From: Omphiscola glabra
Lineage: Eukaryota; Mollusca; Gastropoda; Lymnaeidae
Assembly: GCA_964017045.1 (NCBI GenBank)
Contig: OZ024794.1
Location: forward strand, 52,543,608-52,607,607
Reading direction: 5' to 3'
DNA length: 64,000 nucleotides
The notes below the pieces were generated by a model that saw nothing but the letters and a program-made list of their open reading frames with translations, had not been told where the DNA came from and did no database searches. The position numbers were made by a program, and so were the translations under genes. Below, one piece after another: positions 1 through 10,963 of the stretch. The stretch's first letter is position 1. Every line of letters starts with the position of its first letter.

Positions 1-244
1 GGATGGCATTAATCCTAGCTGCGTATTGGCGATAGTCACTCAAATGACGAAGTTTTATGCGAACTACTATTGTGTGGTAATTTGATCACGCTCGTTATAC
101 CGTCTTATTGTGCTAGTTTAGATAGGGCCACAAGTACTAGATCTAGTGCACGTGACTATCACGCCTGAAAGTACATCACAAGTAGTAGTATCTGTTTTTA
201 TTGTATCTACCACATGGCATAGTCACCGAGAAACGTTTATGCGC

Positions 245-415
245 TCATGTGTGCTTGTTTTGGTGGGTGTGTGCTTGTTTAGGTTTGTGTGTGTGTGCTT
301 GTTTAGGTTTTTGTGTGTGTGCTTGTTTATGTTTGTGTGTGTGTGCTTGTTTATGTTTGTGTGTGTGTGCTTGTTTATGTTTGTGTGTGTGTGCTTGTTT
401 AGGTTTTTGTGGGTC
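245..415. repeat. GT-rich minisatellite
   Basis: About seven head-to-tail copies of a roughly 20-26 bp unit built on GTGTGTGCTTGTTTAGGTTT, with A/T variants (TTTAGG versus TTTATG). The unit is open in several frames on both strands, which gives cysteine-rich or KQAHTHK-like translations. These have no coding support. The flanks (1-244 and 416-1,440) show no gene. Confidence 0.85.
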
Positions 416-1440
416 TATGAATAGAAACAAATGTAGAGTTTGCTACATCCTGAACATTAATTTTATTGTATTATTAAGTTTCCGCAATCTTTCAACGTGA
501 TCCATACTGCAGTAATCTTTTTACTTCTGACTGAGTAAATCATTAGAATAGATGTTTTCATACTTACTCACAACGTTTATGACATTCTTAAATAGGCTCA
601 ATCGTGGAAAAAAGTATGTGCCTACACGCGACATTGGAGTCACAATATGGCTTTTTACGCTTTATTAATCGTAATGGCTGCTATGGTAATGTCCTGACAT
701 TTACATTCAGGGCCAGTGTTTGATGATGCAGACAATGATTAGGAACGACAACATTATATGGCGCATTCGGGCTCTACTACCCAAGCATCTTATAAAGGGT
801 AATTCATCTGCGTTCTGGGTAACTCATCTGCGTCCTGGGTTATTCATGTGCGTCCTAACTGATCTAAAAAAAGTTATTATATAAACTTGTTTTAACGCAA
901 GTTGTGTAACTGCAGAATGTTTCTGTGCTGTTATTTAATCATTGAAAACATTAATGCGATGTGAAAACCTTTTTTTTTTTTAAAATTGTCCCGCTCTGTA
1001 ACCATCCTCGGAAGTGCGACCTTTTGTCTATGAATCTGTCAGTGAAAAATAGACTCGTGGTCTGTTGTGAAGGACATACGACGAGAAAAATCTAAAAAGT
1101 ATGAATTTCAAAATAGCGTATATACAAAAATATATTGAAATATCGAAAATATAATCAAAACTGTATATGCATTCTTGTAATGTTTGGATTTTATTTGAAA
1201 TACTTGTATGTAATAAAAATCTACATATTTAAACTACAGGTTGACTCCGTGAATATGCAACAGTTTCCTAGCGTGATTGTACCATTAGATACCACTACAT
1301 TTTCAACCCCAATTTAGCACAGTTGGGCATTATGAATATTCGTCCATGTGTAAAGTGTTCACTGGTCAAAATTGCTTAGTCGACAAATGTAATTTATGAT
1401 ACACCCGTTGCTAAGGAAGTTAATGCTATGTAAAACCCAG

Positions 1441-2257
1441 CCATAGGCATTACTAGCAATGGTGTCACCTGGTGCGGTAACTCACGATGTTTACCAACAC
1501 CCACCCACCCCTCTTCTTTTCCGTTTCTAGCTGTTAAAGCTGTAAATTCATCACAAGAAGCAAATCATTTGGAGATTTTTAATTATATTATTGCAAGATC
1601 CGACGATTTCATTTATTTAAAAAAAAAAAATTCTTTTCATAAAATCTGACACGTTTGCTATTATTTTAATTTATTTGTTTAAAAATTGTATTTCAAGTTC
1701 ACATTACAAGAAATCTATACATACAAAAGCTTCCTTCTGAATTTTCCCTTGCAAAGAGAATCCTGCATTTTTTTTCCAATTTCACGCCACCCCTTTATTG
1801 AACCTGACTCTTCTCTCTACTGAGGTTCCATACTCGTTTGATCTTAGAAACGTGCAACTATTATTTCAACACAAAACTCTATCAGCGTTTAATGTAAACT
1901 ATTGTTTCAACGCACAATCGGCTTTTCATGACAAACGATACCAAGCTGAGTATATAATGGACATTTTTTTTTATAAATGCTAGGATAACGCGAAATGACT
2001 TTAAAACTGTTATTTTGAAATACAATAGCTGTTCTACGATTATTATTTTTTGTTTGTTTGCCTTTTTGGTTCTTTATTAAAAGACGTGTGCATTTAAAGT
2101 AAATGCATATTTTAATATAACTGATAATTTTCAAAGATTCAAACGTTGCATATATAATAATTGTTGACAAAACATTGGTCGTGTTTTATAAAATGATTAT
2201 TACATCGGTTAACTTCCGATGGTGACACCACGTAGCAGCCCCTCTTATGCAACACTG
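1441..2257. mobile_element. Decayed hAT (DUF4371-type) relic
   Basis: The left end (GGCATTACTAGC, then GGTGTCACCTGGTGCGG at about 1,461) and the right end (read inward as CAGTGTTGCATAAG, then TGGTGTCACCATC) resemble both ends of the better-preserved element at 42,129-44,033. The interior at about 1,755-1,840 aligns by eye with about 42,965-43,060 in the same orientation. No intact transposase and no clear target-site duplication are visible, so this is an old copy. The ends are approximate. Confidence 0.6.
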
Positions 2258-2495
2258 GGAAGCATATCCCTGGTAGACAGCACATTGATTGCGCGTTGAA
2301 AACAGTCCCTTTTGACATCAAAATGTTCGCTTAAATAAAACCAAATGGGCAAACAAGGATTAATTCTTGCGTAAGTTATGGTGGGCTATTTCTGTTGGGG
2401 TGTGGGGTCGGAGTGGTACGGTCCATTTTGCGTGCTGTCATTGCTCTTTCAAACTCTCATAATGATTTGTGTTTGAACTTGTAATGATTTTATGT

Positions 2496-4045
2496 CAGGC
2501 ATAGGGTCTCAAACTCAAATTATCCGGAGGCCGCAGGAGGGAGAGTCTGAGTGAGACTGGGCAGCATCGAGTATTCCACACAAAAAGCGAATACAAATTC
2601 AATAAGTACAACTGTTACAATCTGCTCAACCTTTTATTAATAAAATAATTAAAAAATTAAGGGTTCTCAAGTAATAAGCTTCACTTACTTCCTCCTACTC
2701 CTTGTGGCCAGAGACCTGACAGCGCTTCTTCTTATACAGCTGAGCAACATTTGGCTTGAGTGAAAAAGCAACTTAGACCCTAAGTATAACTTGAAGATGC
2801 TCATCAGTAAGTTTGGCCCTGAACTTTGACTTGTTAAAGTTCATAAGGGAAAAGAGCTTTTCACATAGATAGGTACTCCCTAAAAGGCATATGATCCTCT
2901 TGAATCTGGAAATCTCAGGGAAGGTGGGGGGGGGGGGGCAATTCTCTCATAAATTGTCCAACTTGTATTTTTTCCATTCACCTCCCTAAATTTAACATTA
3001 CATTCCGAATTGCACTGAAGATCAGTCGCTCGATTTGAAGCGCAAACGGTGGTTTGTGGGGGGTTTGTGATGCGCATCTTCCACATTGAAGGAGAAAGGG
3101 TCAGCAACAATTTGAAAAGTGGATCTGTGTGTTTTGAAGTCTGCAAACCTGTGATCAAATTCTTCCTCTATAGCTTTGCAATGGCATCAGTATACTTACT
3201 ACTGAATGGTGTGCCCGAGTCCATGAGTACTTTGCAAGTTGGGAACTGGCAGAGGTTTCTCTGAGAAAGCTTGGCTTTCACAGCTTTCGATAGCACAATT
3301 TTTGTCATATAAGGCAACACTCAGCTAATAAATGCTGTGAAAATAATGAGCCTCTGGTAGGCAAAGACAAAAAAGCATAAATTTAAAATAAAAATATGGC
3401 GATTCCGACAAGTGATTTTAAAACTAAAACGTGTTTAAAGAGAAAGCAGGAGCAGGCAATATTTATGAAATATTGATGCGAAGGAAGATGCTATTGTAGA
3501 ATGAATTTTGATTTTTTAATCTTGGAAATGGCCTTTTTGACTACCTATTTTGAGAGCGACCAAGCTGACAGGCTCGGAATTTCCCTCACTCGTCACTAGT
3601 ACACACTAGCGTCATCTTTAATGGGGATTGTCCTATACTGTGCAGATTGCTACGATTTACACAATTATGATTGTGCACTACCCACTAACTGACCTTTTAA
3701 ACTTTTGATATATGTATATTCAATATTCGAAGCGTGTTTTCTAAAACCGCACTTTGGCCATGTTTGTCTCATAAAATGTTATACAATAAAAACTTTTAGT
3801 CCGATTTAAACCGGTTTTACCATTATAATCAACGTCCAAACCTATACAAACATAATTAAAATCAGAATTATTAGACTAGTCGGTGAGATTCACCTGTAAC
3901 CGTCGCGCAGGGTCACATTAAAGATATAAAAATGGAGAAAATGCGCGGGCCGCATTAACACTAAACGTTACTGTCAGGTATCGGGCCGCAAAATATCGTC
4001 TTGCGGTCCTCAAATGGCCCGCGGGCCGTGAGTTTGAGACCCCTG
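2496..4045 (-). mobile_element. hAT transposon, GTF2IRD2/ZBED-like, with 8-bp TSD
   Basis: The element is flanked by a perfect 8-bp direct repeat TTTTATGT (2,488-2,495 and 4,046-4,053). The ends are inverted: the right end read inward is CAGGGGTCTCAAACTCACGG, and the left end is CAGG, a 3-4 bp insertion, then GGGTCTCAAACTCA. On the minus strand at about 2,700-2,880, STYLCEKLFSLM, NKSKFRAKL and TDEHLQVILRV are read. This is the C-terminal hAT dimerisation region seen in GTF2IRD2-like and ZBED-like domesticated or active hAT proteins. Stops interrupt the frame, so the transposase is dead. The subterminal regions carry the GGCCCGCGGGCC-rich sequence typical of this group. Confidence 0.85.
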
Positions 4046-4824
4046 TTTTATGTATATGACTTTATTATTGTTAAACTCTTTGTGTCTTAGAATTAATGGG
4101 CGTATTTTTCATATTTTGTATCATAAATTATGTTACTACCTGCAGTGATTTTCACATTTATTTCTATTCGATAAAATATTTCAAGAAACATCAAAACACA
4201 TTGTTACCTTCTGTCAAACAATGAAGGACCTGTCGTCGTAATAGCTTGAGCGCAAAAGATCATTTGCATCTCAACGTTGTGTTTCGCTGGGCCACATTGA
4301 GAGAAAAGAATGTGTAATGGGCCAAACGTAAAAGCAATTTATACTGTAAGAGATACGGTGCCGTCTAAGTTCCTCTACCCCTAAATTAGGGCCGGGTGTT
4401 TAACTGCCTCCTCACGATACATAAAGCCTTGTCAAACACGCCTATCGAAAGATTAGTATTATTAAATTTCATTAATGATATGCTGGATGACGAAGTGTTA
4501 CAGAGTGATGCTCATTTGATTGAAGTGCATACAGACTCCATTCCCAAAGTTAGTAGATTACGTACTGAATCAATTTAAAAACGACCAGCACACATATATT
4601 ATGAAATGTCGTTTTTTTTTCAAGCTATATGTACTTCAAGTTCAAAAACATTATTTGATGCATTTACCATCAGAAAACAGTTTTAGTATAAATAAATTTA
4701 AATCGGTGTCACATGGATATATTTTTTGAAATAAAAATGTTTAATTCGTGAAAAAAAATTTTGAATTTTTTAATTAATAAATTTGTTTGCGCAAAATTCA
4801 AATATTTTCTCTTTACTGTATATT

Positions 4825-4980
4825 TAGTGGCGTTGCTAGGGTTAGTGCCACCCGAGGCAGGCCGAGAATTTTGTCACCCCTTCAACGAAAAAAAATCCCT
4901 GCAGTTGACCGAAAATGCCGCCCCTCCATTTAAAGGAAAAAATGTCGCCCGCCCCTCAGCACCCCCTTGCTGCGCCACGG
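4825..4980. mobile_element. hAT-like MITE (156 bp)
   Basis: Short non-coding element with inverted ends TAGTGGCGTTGCTAGGG and CCGTGGCGCAGCAAGGG (right end read inward). It is flanked by an imperfect 8-bp duplication, TGTATATT (4,817-4,824) against TCTATATT (4,981-4,988). The interior (GTGCCACCCGAGGCAGG) recalls the subterminal region of the DUF4371-type hATs in this window. The surrounding 4,054-4,816 and 4,989-5,045 show nothing else. Confidence 0.65.
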
Positions 4981-5045
4981 TCTATATTAAGTGATAATCT
5001 TTTTATTTATCAAACGCTTGTATATAATACTTGCTTACATAATCT

Positions 5046-5160
5046 CGTCATAAAAACAAAAACATAACATGAGTCAGAAAAACAAAAACATAACATGTGT
5101 CATAAAAACAAAAACATAACATGAGTCATAAAAACAAAAACATAACATGAGTCAGAAAAA
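5046..5160. repeat. 26-bp tandem repeat, about 4 copies
   Basis: Head-to-tail copies of GTCATAAAAACAAAAACATA plus ACATGA with few substitutions. The stretch from here to 6,730 has no convincing gene and includes a (TA)n run at about 5,814-5,851. Confidence 0.85.
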
Positions 5161-5811
5161 CTAAGATAAAAAATGTCGGCGGTCTTGGTTTTAATTAACG
5201 ATACATTATTCGAATGAGTGGCTTTCTCTGCTATTGGCTCCATGTTAAAGAGATGTTTATAGGAATGATATAGCTTCTCCCAATAGAGAGAGGGTATTAA
5301 TTGAGTTTCATTACTATGAACACGGCGGTTGATAGCAGTACAAGTATTTTAGATGCCATTGTTTATACTCTCTAAGTATGAATACATGAACTACGCGTTA
5401 AACTGGGGCGTGCCTTGTCATCCGACGGTTGAGAAGTTCTTTTGGTTGGTCTTGTTTTGAATTGTTCCCCCTCCTTATATAACCTACGGATTCGTATTGC
5501 GGAATTCATGGGCACGCAAGATTTATATTAAGTTATACAATACGCAAGTGATTTATTTGAACAAATAAAGATAACCGTTCCCACAAATTAATGAACTAAA
5601 AAGGATTAAAAATGGGATTCAAAGTCAGAAAGGGGAATACCTTGAAATTAATTTAGAACCGCCGAACTTAGGCTAGAGTCTATTCTTAGGAATGTTCCTG
5701 CACTCGACAGAAAACACCGTCAAAACGATATCCTCATCTCTCCCCTTCACGTTTCTCTTTTCTCCCCACGTAAGTATGATTAGAACAGCGGGAGCCTTTT
5801 TTCTGCTGGAG

Positions 5812-5813
<2 letters not shown>

Positions 5814-5851
<38 letters not shown>
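5814..5851. repeat. (TA)n microsatellite
   Basis: About 19 AT dinucleotides in a row, flanked by AT-rich non-coding sequence. The 145-codon frame that runs across it contains a stretch of alternating I and Y and is not a gene. Confidence 0.9.
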
Positions 5852-5856
<5 letters not shown>

Positions 5857-6730
5857 GATCCTCAATGTGGGTTTTTTTTTTTGTTAGTTAATTTGTTTGT
5901 TTGTGTGATGGTTGTAGACTCCAAAACTTCTGGACCTAGTGAGCTGACATTTTCTACGGATGTTTTTCTATTATCCCAGAATCTGAATAGTCTAGGTCGA
6001 TTTTTGTCCTACCTCAGTTTGGCCCACATTTGCCAAAATTCGTGTTTTCTTTACATGAGCTATACTAATAAAAAAAAAAGTATCATGATTATGCGCTGCG
6101 GCTCTGTCGATCAGGAACGTTCAATTTAAGTTTTTATATTCTGCAAAATTGAACGTCTTTCCTATGCGCGGTTCAGAACAATGTGTTCAGTGTTTATTCA
6201 CTTTGACGTCTAGACATTGTGACACGTGTCATTATTGAAACATCATTCTTAGCAAGGGGTGGGCAACCTTTTTATCCAAATAGCCACCGTTGTGGCGAAT
6301 GAAAATTAAAATAATAATTCACCAAACTATATAATAAATCATGAAACACTACTATTAAATAAAATTAAATGAAAAAATAAGCTATTCGATCATATTTTTA
6401 CAAACTTTAATGCGAAATTTGACATTTCTTCTCGCGAACAAGCTGCACAACTTTTGGTTTAATTGTTTTACTCTTTACTCGAGGCACAACTCATCAATGC
6501 CTCTAAATATTCCCATCAACAATAAATGCGAAATATGTATTTTGGTTTGATGAACCCCATCGTTGATAATACTTATCCACAGAGCGAAGTTGATCCAAAT
6601 ATTGAAAATAATCAACGGGCTTAACGGGTTGCAGTGGGGGGGGGGGGTTTACACTGGTTCCGGATATTTTGAGAAAACACCAGGTGGTCCAAGTTGTACA
6701 AAAAAAGTTAAATTCTCATTTTCAATCAAA

Positions 6731-6870
6731 TATGCCGGCCTTTAAACAATAGGCCTACAGACAGTTCTACATCCTAGCCGTCGGCCTTTAAACAATAGGC
6801 CTACAGACAGTCCTACATCCTACCCGCCGGCCTTTAAACAATAGGCCTACAGATAGACCTACACCAACCC
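6731..6870. repeat. 46-bp tandem repeat, 3 copies
   Basis: Three copies of a 46-bp unit starting GCCGGCCTTTAAACAATAGG, with exact spacing (CGGCC at 6,736, 6,782 and 6,828). The third copy diverges at its 3' end. From 6,871 to 8,200 I see no gene and no bounded element. Confidence 0.85.
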
Positions 6871-8202
6871 GTGGGTCTTAATTGATTAAAAATAGTCGCC
6901 TCCCCCTAGGAACAAAATTGATATAAAAGAATAATTAAAATGACCTATTTATTTAGATATGGCATTCCTTTAAAAGATAAAGGGTCATATTTTAAGGACC
7001 GCGTTCAACCCGTCTAAAGGAAAGAGTAGAAAAAGATAACGCGTGTCTATGCTATGGCACCTTCTTTTTAGGCTGTGGACCAAATATCAATGGCTGAGAT
7101 ACCCGTCTCTTCCCGGGAGTAAATCGGTTCAAGTCTAACATAACAGGCCGGTCCATAAGTAGAAATGGTGACCTCCAGAAGGTTACCAAAGATCCGCTTT
7201 AGGAAAAGAATTCGTGAGATTGTAAAGTTTTGTTGAATAATCCCATTCTGAGAGTGATTCGAATCAGCAATCAAGATCGGGGTGGGGGTTTTTGGGGGTA
7301 AGGCTGAAACCGACGGCGCTGATGGCTCTTGGGCGAGATGAGAGGATTGATGGTCTCGCAAGTTTTTTTTTTTTTTTTTTAGAGCGATGGGATGGGGGGG
7401 GGGGGGGGTTTCTGCGCTTCCGTGGTTTTCAACGGCAACGGGTTGTCTCAAATGAGTTGGGTGTGGACCCATTCAAGCTTGTGTTCATGAGCTGGAAGCT
7501 TCAACGTCGGTCTACTCCAGTTGAATACCGTTACTCACCGGACCGTGACTGAAGAACGAGAATGTGTACACCACCGGCTGCTAGCCAACACAGCGCGATA
7601 ACAACCAAATACAATACTGTATAGCCGTAGACGGATGAATATTTAATGAAGCACTTTACCATACTACGCAGAACAGCAGCTAAATGCCGGAATAAATTAT
7701 TCTGACAATAATGTGATAGACCTTGGCATACTTTCTCATACCCACTGCCCAAAATGGATCTTTCTCGTGAACATTGGTTTCAGCTAACTGTATCAACAAC
7801 AACAAAAATGATGTTTCAATTGATTATACGTGAACACATCGTGTTAATTAATTTATTGAACTTTATTCAGCACCTGTTACCAACTATTTAGAAATAGCTG
7901 CCATTGTTCTGTTTATCATTGATTTGTACTGTCGCTAGTCCAACGATTACCTTGTTGTTGTCGACCGGTTTAGAACCAAAAAAGTTGTACCGGTACAAAA
8001 ACTAGTAGTAATGCACCTGGGAGGAACACTCTAATTGTTCACGTCTTTTTCGTTCTCGGATATACGTTTACCCAGGACTTGGTGAATGTAAACGTTAAAG
8101 GCAATGGTCAGGGAAATTCTCTAGTGAAAACAGACTTTGTCCAGGTTTATTTAGATTATTTAAAGGATATGGGCACGAAATAGGAGTAGGAGAAAAGAAG
8201 TT

Positions 8203-8420
8203 CATCTTGTCTTGACCAGAGCCAACTATCTTGTCATGACCAGAGCCACCCATCTTGTCATGACCAGAGCCACCCATCTTGTCATGACCAGAGCCACCCA
8301 TCTTGTCATGACCAGAGCCACCCATCTTGTCATGACCAGAGCCACCCATCTTGTCATGACCAGAGCCACCCATCTTGTCATGACAAAGCCACCCATCTTG
8401 TCATAATCAGAGCCAACCAT
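8203..8420. repeat. 24-bp minisatellite, about 9 copies
   Basis: The unit ATCTTGTCATGACCAGAGCC plus ACCC is repeated about nine times with an exact 24-bp period. A single 2-bp deletion lies near 8,384. Because 24 is divisible by three, long repetitive frames are open on both strands (octapeptides such as MTRATHLV). These are repeat artefacts. Confidence 0.9.
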
Positions 8421-8479
8421 CAAGCAATCCATGTGGCTAATTGTGAATACTAACCTAACATGCGTACAGCCTTTTTTCC

Positions 8480-8935
8480 AGTTTCCTTCCAACATATTTT
8501 TTACCCTCACCTCTTCCCTTCTCTGTGTCATATCTATTCCCTTCTCTATGTCATATCACTTCCCTTCTCTTTGTCTCGACTCTACCCTTCTCTATGCAGA
8601 CATACCTCTTCCCTCCCCAGTAATTTATTCTTTTACATCTCTTCATCTTCCGCCTCTTTTTATTAGTGTTCTCACTTTTAATCAACTTCATTTCAGCTCT
8701 CTAATTCTCTCAATCTCGCTCTTAATCTCTCTCTCAATATCTCTCTATCCCAACATTTCTCCAGCTCTCTCTCAATATCTCTCTATCCCAACATTTCTCC
8801 CACTCCCTCTCTCAATATCTATATGTCTCTATCTCTCTTTAAACATCTCAATATCTATAGAGATATCTCTCAACATCTCTATCTCTCTTTATATATTGAG
8901 AGATATATATAGAGATAATCGAATTATATATATAT
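8480..8935. repeat. Pyrimidine-rich low-complexity tract
   Basis: Long CT-biased tract with CTCTCTCAATATCTCTCTAT repeated. At its right end a self-complementary AGAGATATCTCT / GAGAGATATATATAGAGA region could fold. The 170-codon serine/leucine/isoleucine-rich frame here follows from composition and is not supported as a gene. Confidence 0.8.
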
Positions 8936-9109
8936 ATTATTGAAGAGCTTATTTTCAAAACGCGGTATCCACCATTTTCGAAAAAAACTAAACAAACTTT
9001 ACCTTGTATAGCAAACCAGGTTTCTTTAGGACATGGTGAAATTTTTTTTACAAAACACATTAAATTCCTGTTATTCTTGTATAAAAATGATTTAATTCTC
9101 TAAACGCAG

Positions 9110-9112
<3 letters not shown>

Positions 9113-9161
<49 letters not shown>
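9113..9161. repeat. Poly-T tract (49 bp)
   Basis: Uninterrupted run of 49 T. On the minus strand it is a poly-A, so it could be the tail of an old retroposed sequence. No recognisable retrocopy precedes it. A 14-bp C run lies at 9,499-9,512. I see no gene between 9,162 and 10,963. Confidence 0.85.
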
Positions 9162-9165
<4 letters not shown>

Positions 9166-10963
9166 TTTAATAATCTCAAAACCCCAAAAAATGGATAGGC
9201 CTATACAGCATTTTGAAAATCAGCTCTTCTGATTATCTCTATATCTTTCTCTCAATATTATATAATATATAAATATCTTCCATTCCGCTTTCCCCATCCA
9301 GTTTCTCCTTCTACTCTCCAGCCTCTCCAAATACTATCTCGACATGCCATATCTGCTTTCGTGCGTACTGGGGTGCGTCCTACATTTGTAAGTAAGCTCA
9401 GTTTTAAGATAAAATGATACAAATTCATTTGAACGCACTGATTCATAACACAAACCTGGCGATTAGAATCTACCTTCGCTTAGTGGTACTGAGACATTCC
9501 CCCCCCCCCCCCAAGAGTTGGAGCGTAGGGGTAGGGGATGAGGGGGAAAAAACTGTTCCGCCCCACTGACAGTGACGCAGCTAGAGTCCACTTAGGTAGG
9601 TCAGCACTGAGCGGGCTGCAATGCGCTCGATACGTTTCCAATAGACGTCATCAACATGGCTACAGGCTCAAGTTTTGTACGTACGAGACATGTGAGGGTG
9701 GTAACACGAGGTGGTAACCCGAGTCTAAAGGAAATAGTTGGAATGGTGCTTTTTTTTAATATTGTTACAATTATTTTAATATGCATTGAGCCAAAAGGGA
9801 ATAGTAGCTTAACAGTGTGGCTGTCACTGTTGCTTTAAGATATATATGTTGTGCCAAAAAGTCTCCAGGCAAAAAGGACTGATCGACTACCAGATGGTAG
9901 ATTGGGGTGTTGTAGAAATAGACGCTTAAATGACTGCTGAACGCCTAGTAACGTTATTTGCTACAAGCTCGTCCATTCTGGGTAATTCTGCAGTGGAAAT
10001 TAAGATACATTTTGATAACTCAGCTCGCGCATTGTACTTGTGTTAATTTTTTTTTTTTCATAGTGCTGCTGACATTTTAATTACGTTAAAGACCTTTTCA
10101 ATGGTTGACAGTTTGTTTTTGCTGTTTTTCAACAGTCTTATTGTTTAAACAAAATTACATTACATGTAGGCCTCTATCAATATTTAGAGAAGTTCACATT
10201 CGCAGAAAATAGAATAATTCAAGATACACTTTTAAAAAATAATTTTAAAAAATAGGCCTACCTTAAGTGACTAAAGAAAAAAATTTTAAGCGAAAAACTA
10301 TGTATGTTTTTAATACAAATTATTGGAATCAATTTTTTTTAAAACCAATGTTTTTTGTGAATGCTATCCCAATTGTTGTTCATAATGATTTTGGGAGCTT
10401 CTTCGAGCCCAAATGTGTATAGCATTATCTTCTTATTTTATGTTTCGTGAGTCGAGGTCAAGGTTACTATGCTGAGGGGGTCAGGGTTAGTCTAATATTG
10501 TATTTTTTAGTAGTTAAGTAGTCCTACACCGTGGGTCATATGATGGCTTTGTCTTCACGTTATGACAACCCAACCATCATTTTGTATGGGTAAAAATGAG
10601 GGGGGTGGGGGAGAGATGATGTTGTTATTTACCAGGAATAGTTGCTGGAATGTTTGTCTGTATTTGTGTTGTAGACTGTAAGAAAAAGTGTGATGGCTTA
10701 CTTCAACTCGCAGTGTGGAACAGTTGGCACAACATACAACCAGAAGTAAGGTCAACGCCACCTTCTTGTTTTCGAGTCCGCCCTGTCGTCCCAGAACGGG
10801 ACCAGGCCAAATCTAGTCCACCATGTTTTCGGCTTCGCATTTCGAGCGCGCGAGGGCCAATCTATGAGGCAGGCCTTGCTAGGATTTTTCTCCCCGTCCT
10901 CTCTGGCTCTCTCCGCATATCTCCCGAGTTATTGCCTGGGATAACAGCAACCCTCGACGCGCA

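Noticed and set aside
6250..6600. Possible hAT end (AAGGGGTGGGCAACCTTTTT)
   Set aside because: Only one end is recognisable; no partner end or 8-bp duplication found.
7068..7552. 134-codon minus and 86-codon plus open frames
   Set aside because: Both run across poly-T and poly-G homopolymers. No recognisable domain and no splice context.
8431..8943. 170-codon open frame rich in S, L and I
   Set aside because: Follows from the pyrimidine-rich low-complexity DNA; no domain and no conserved pattern.
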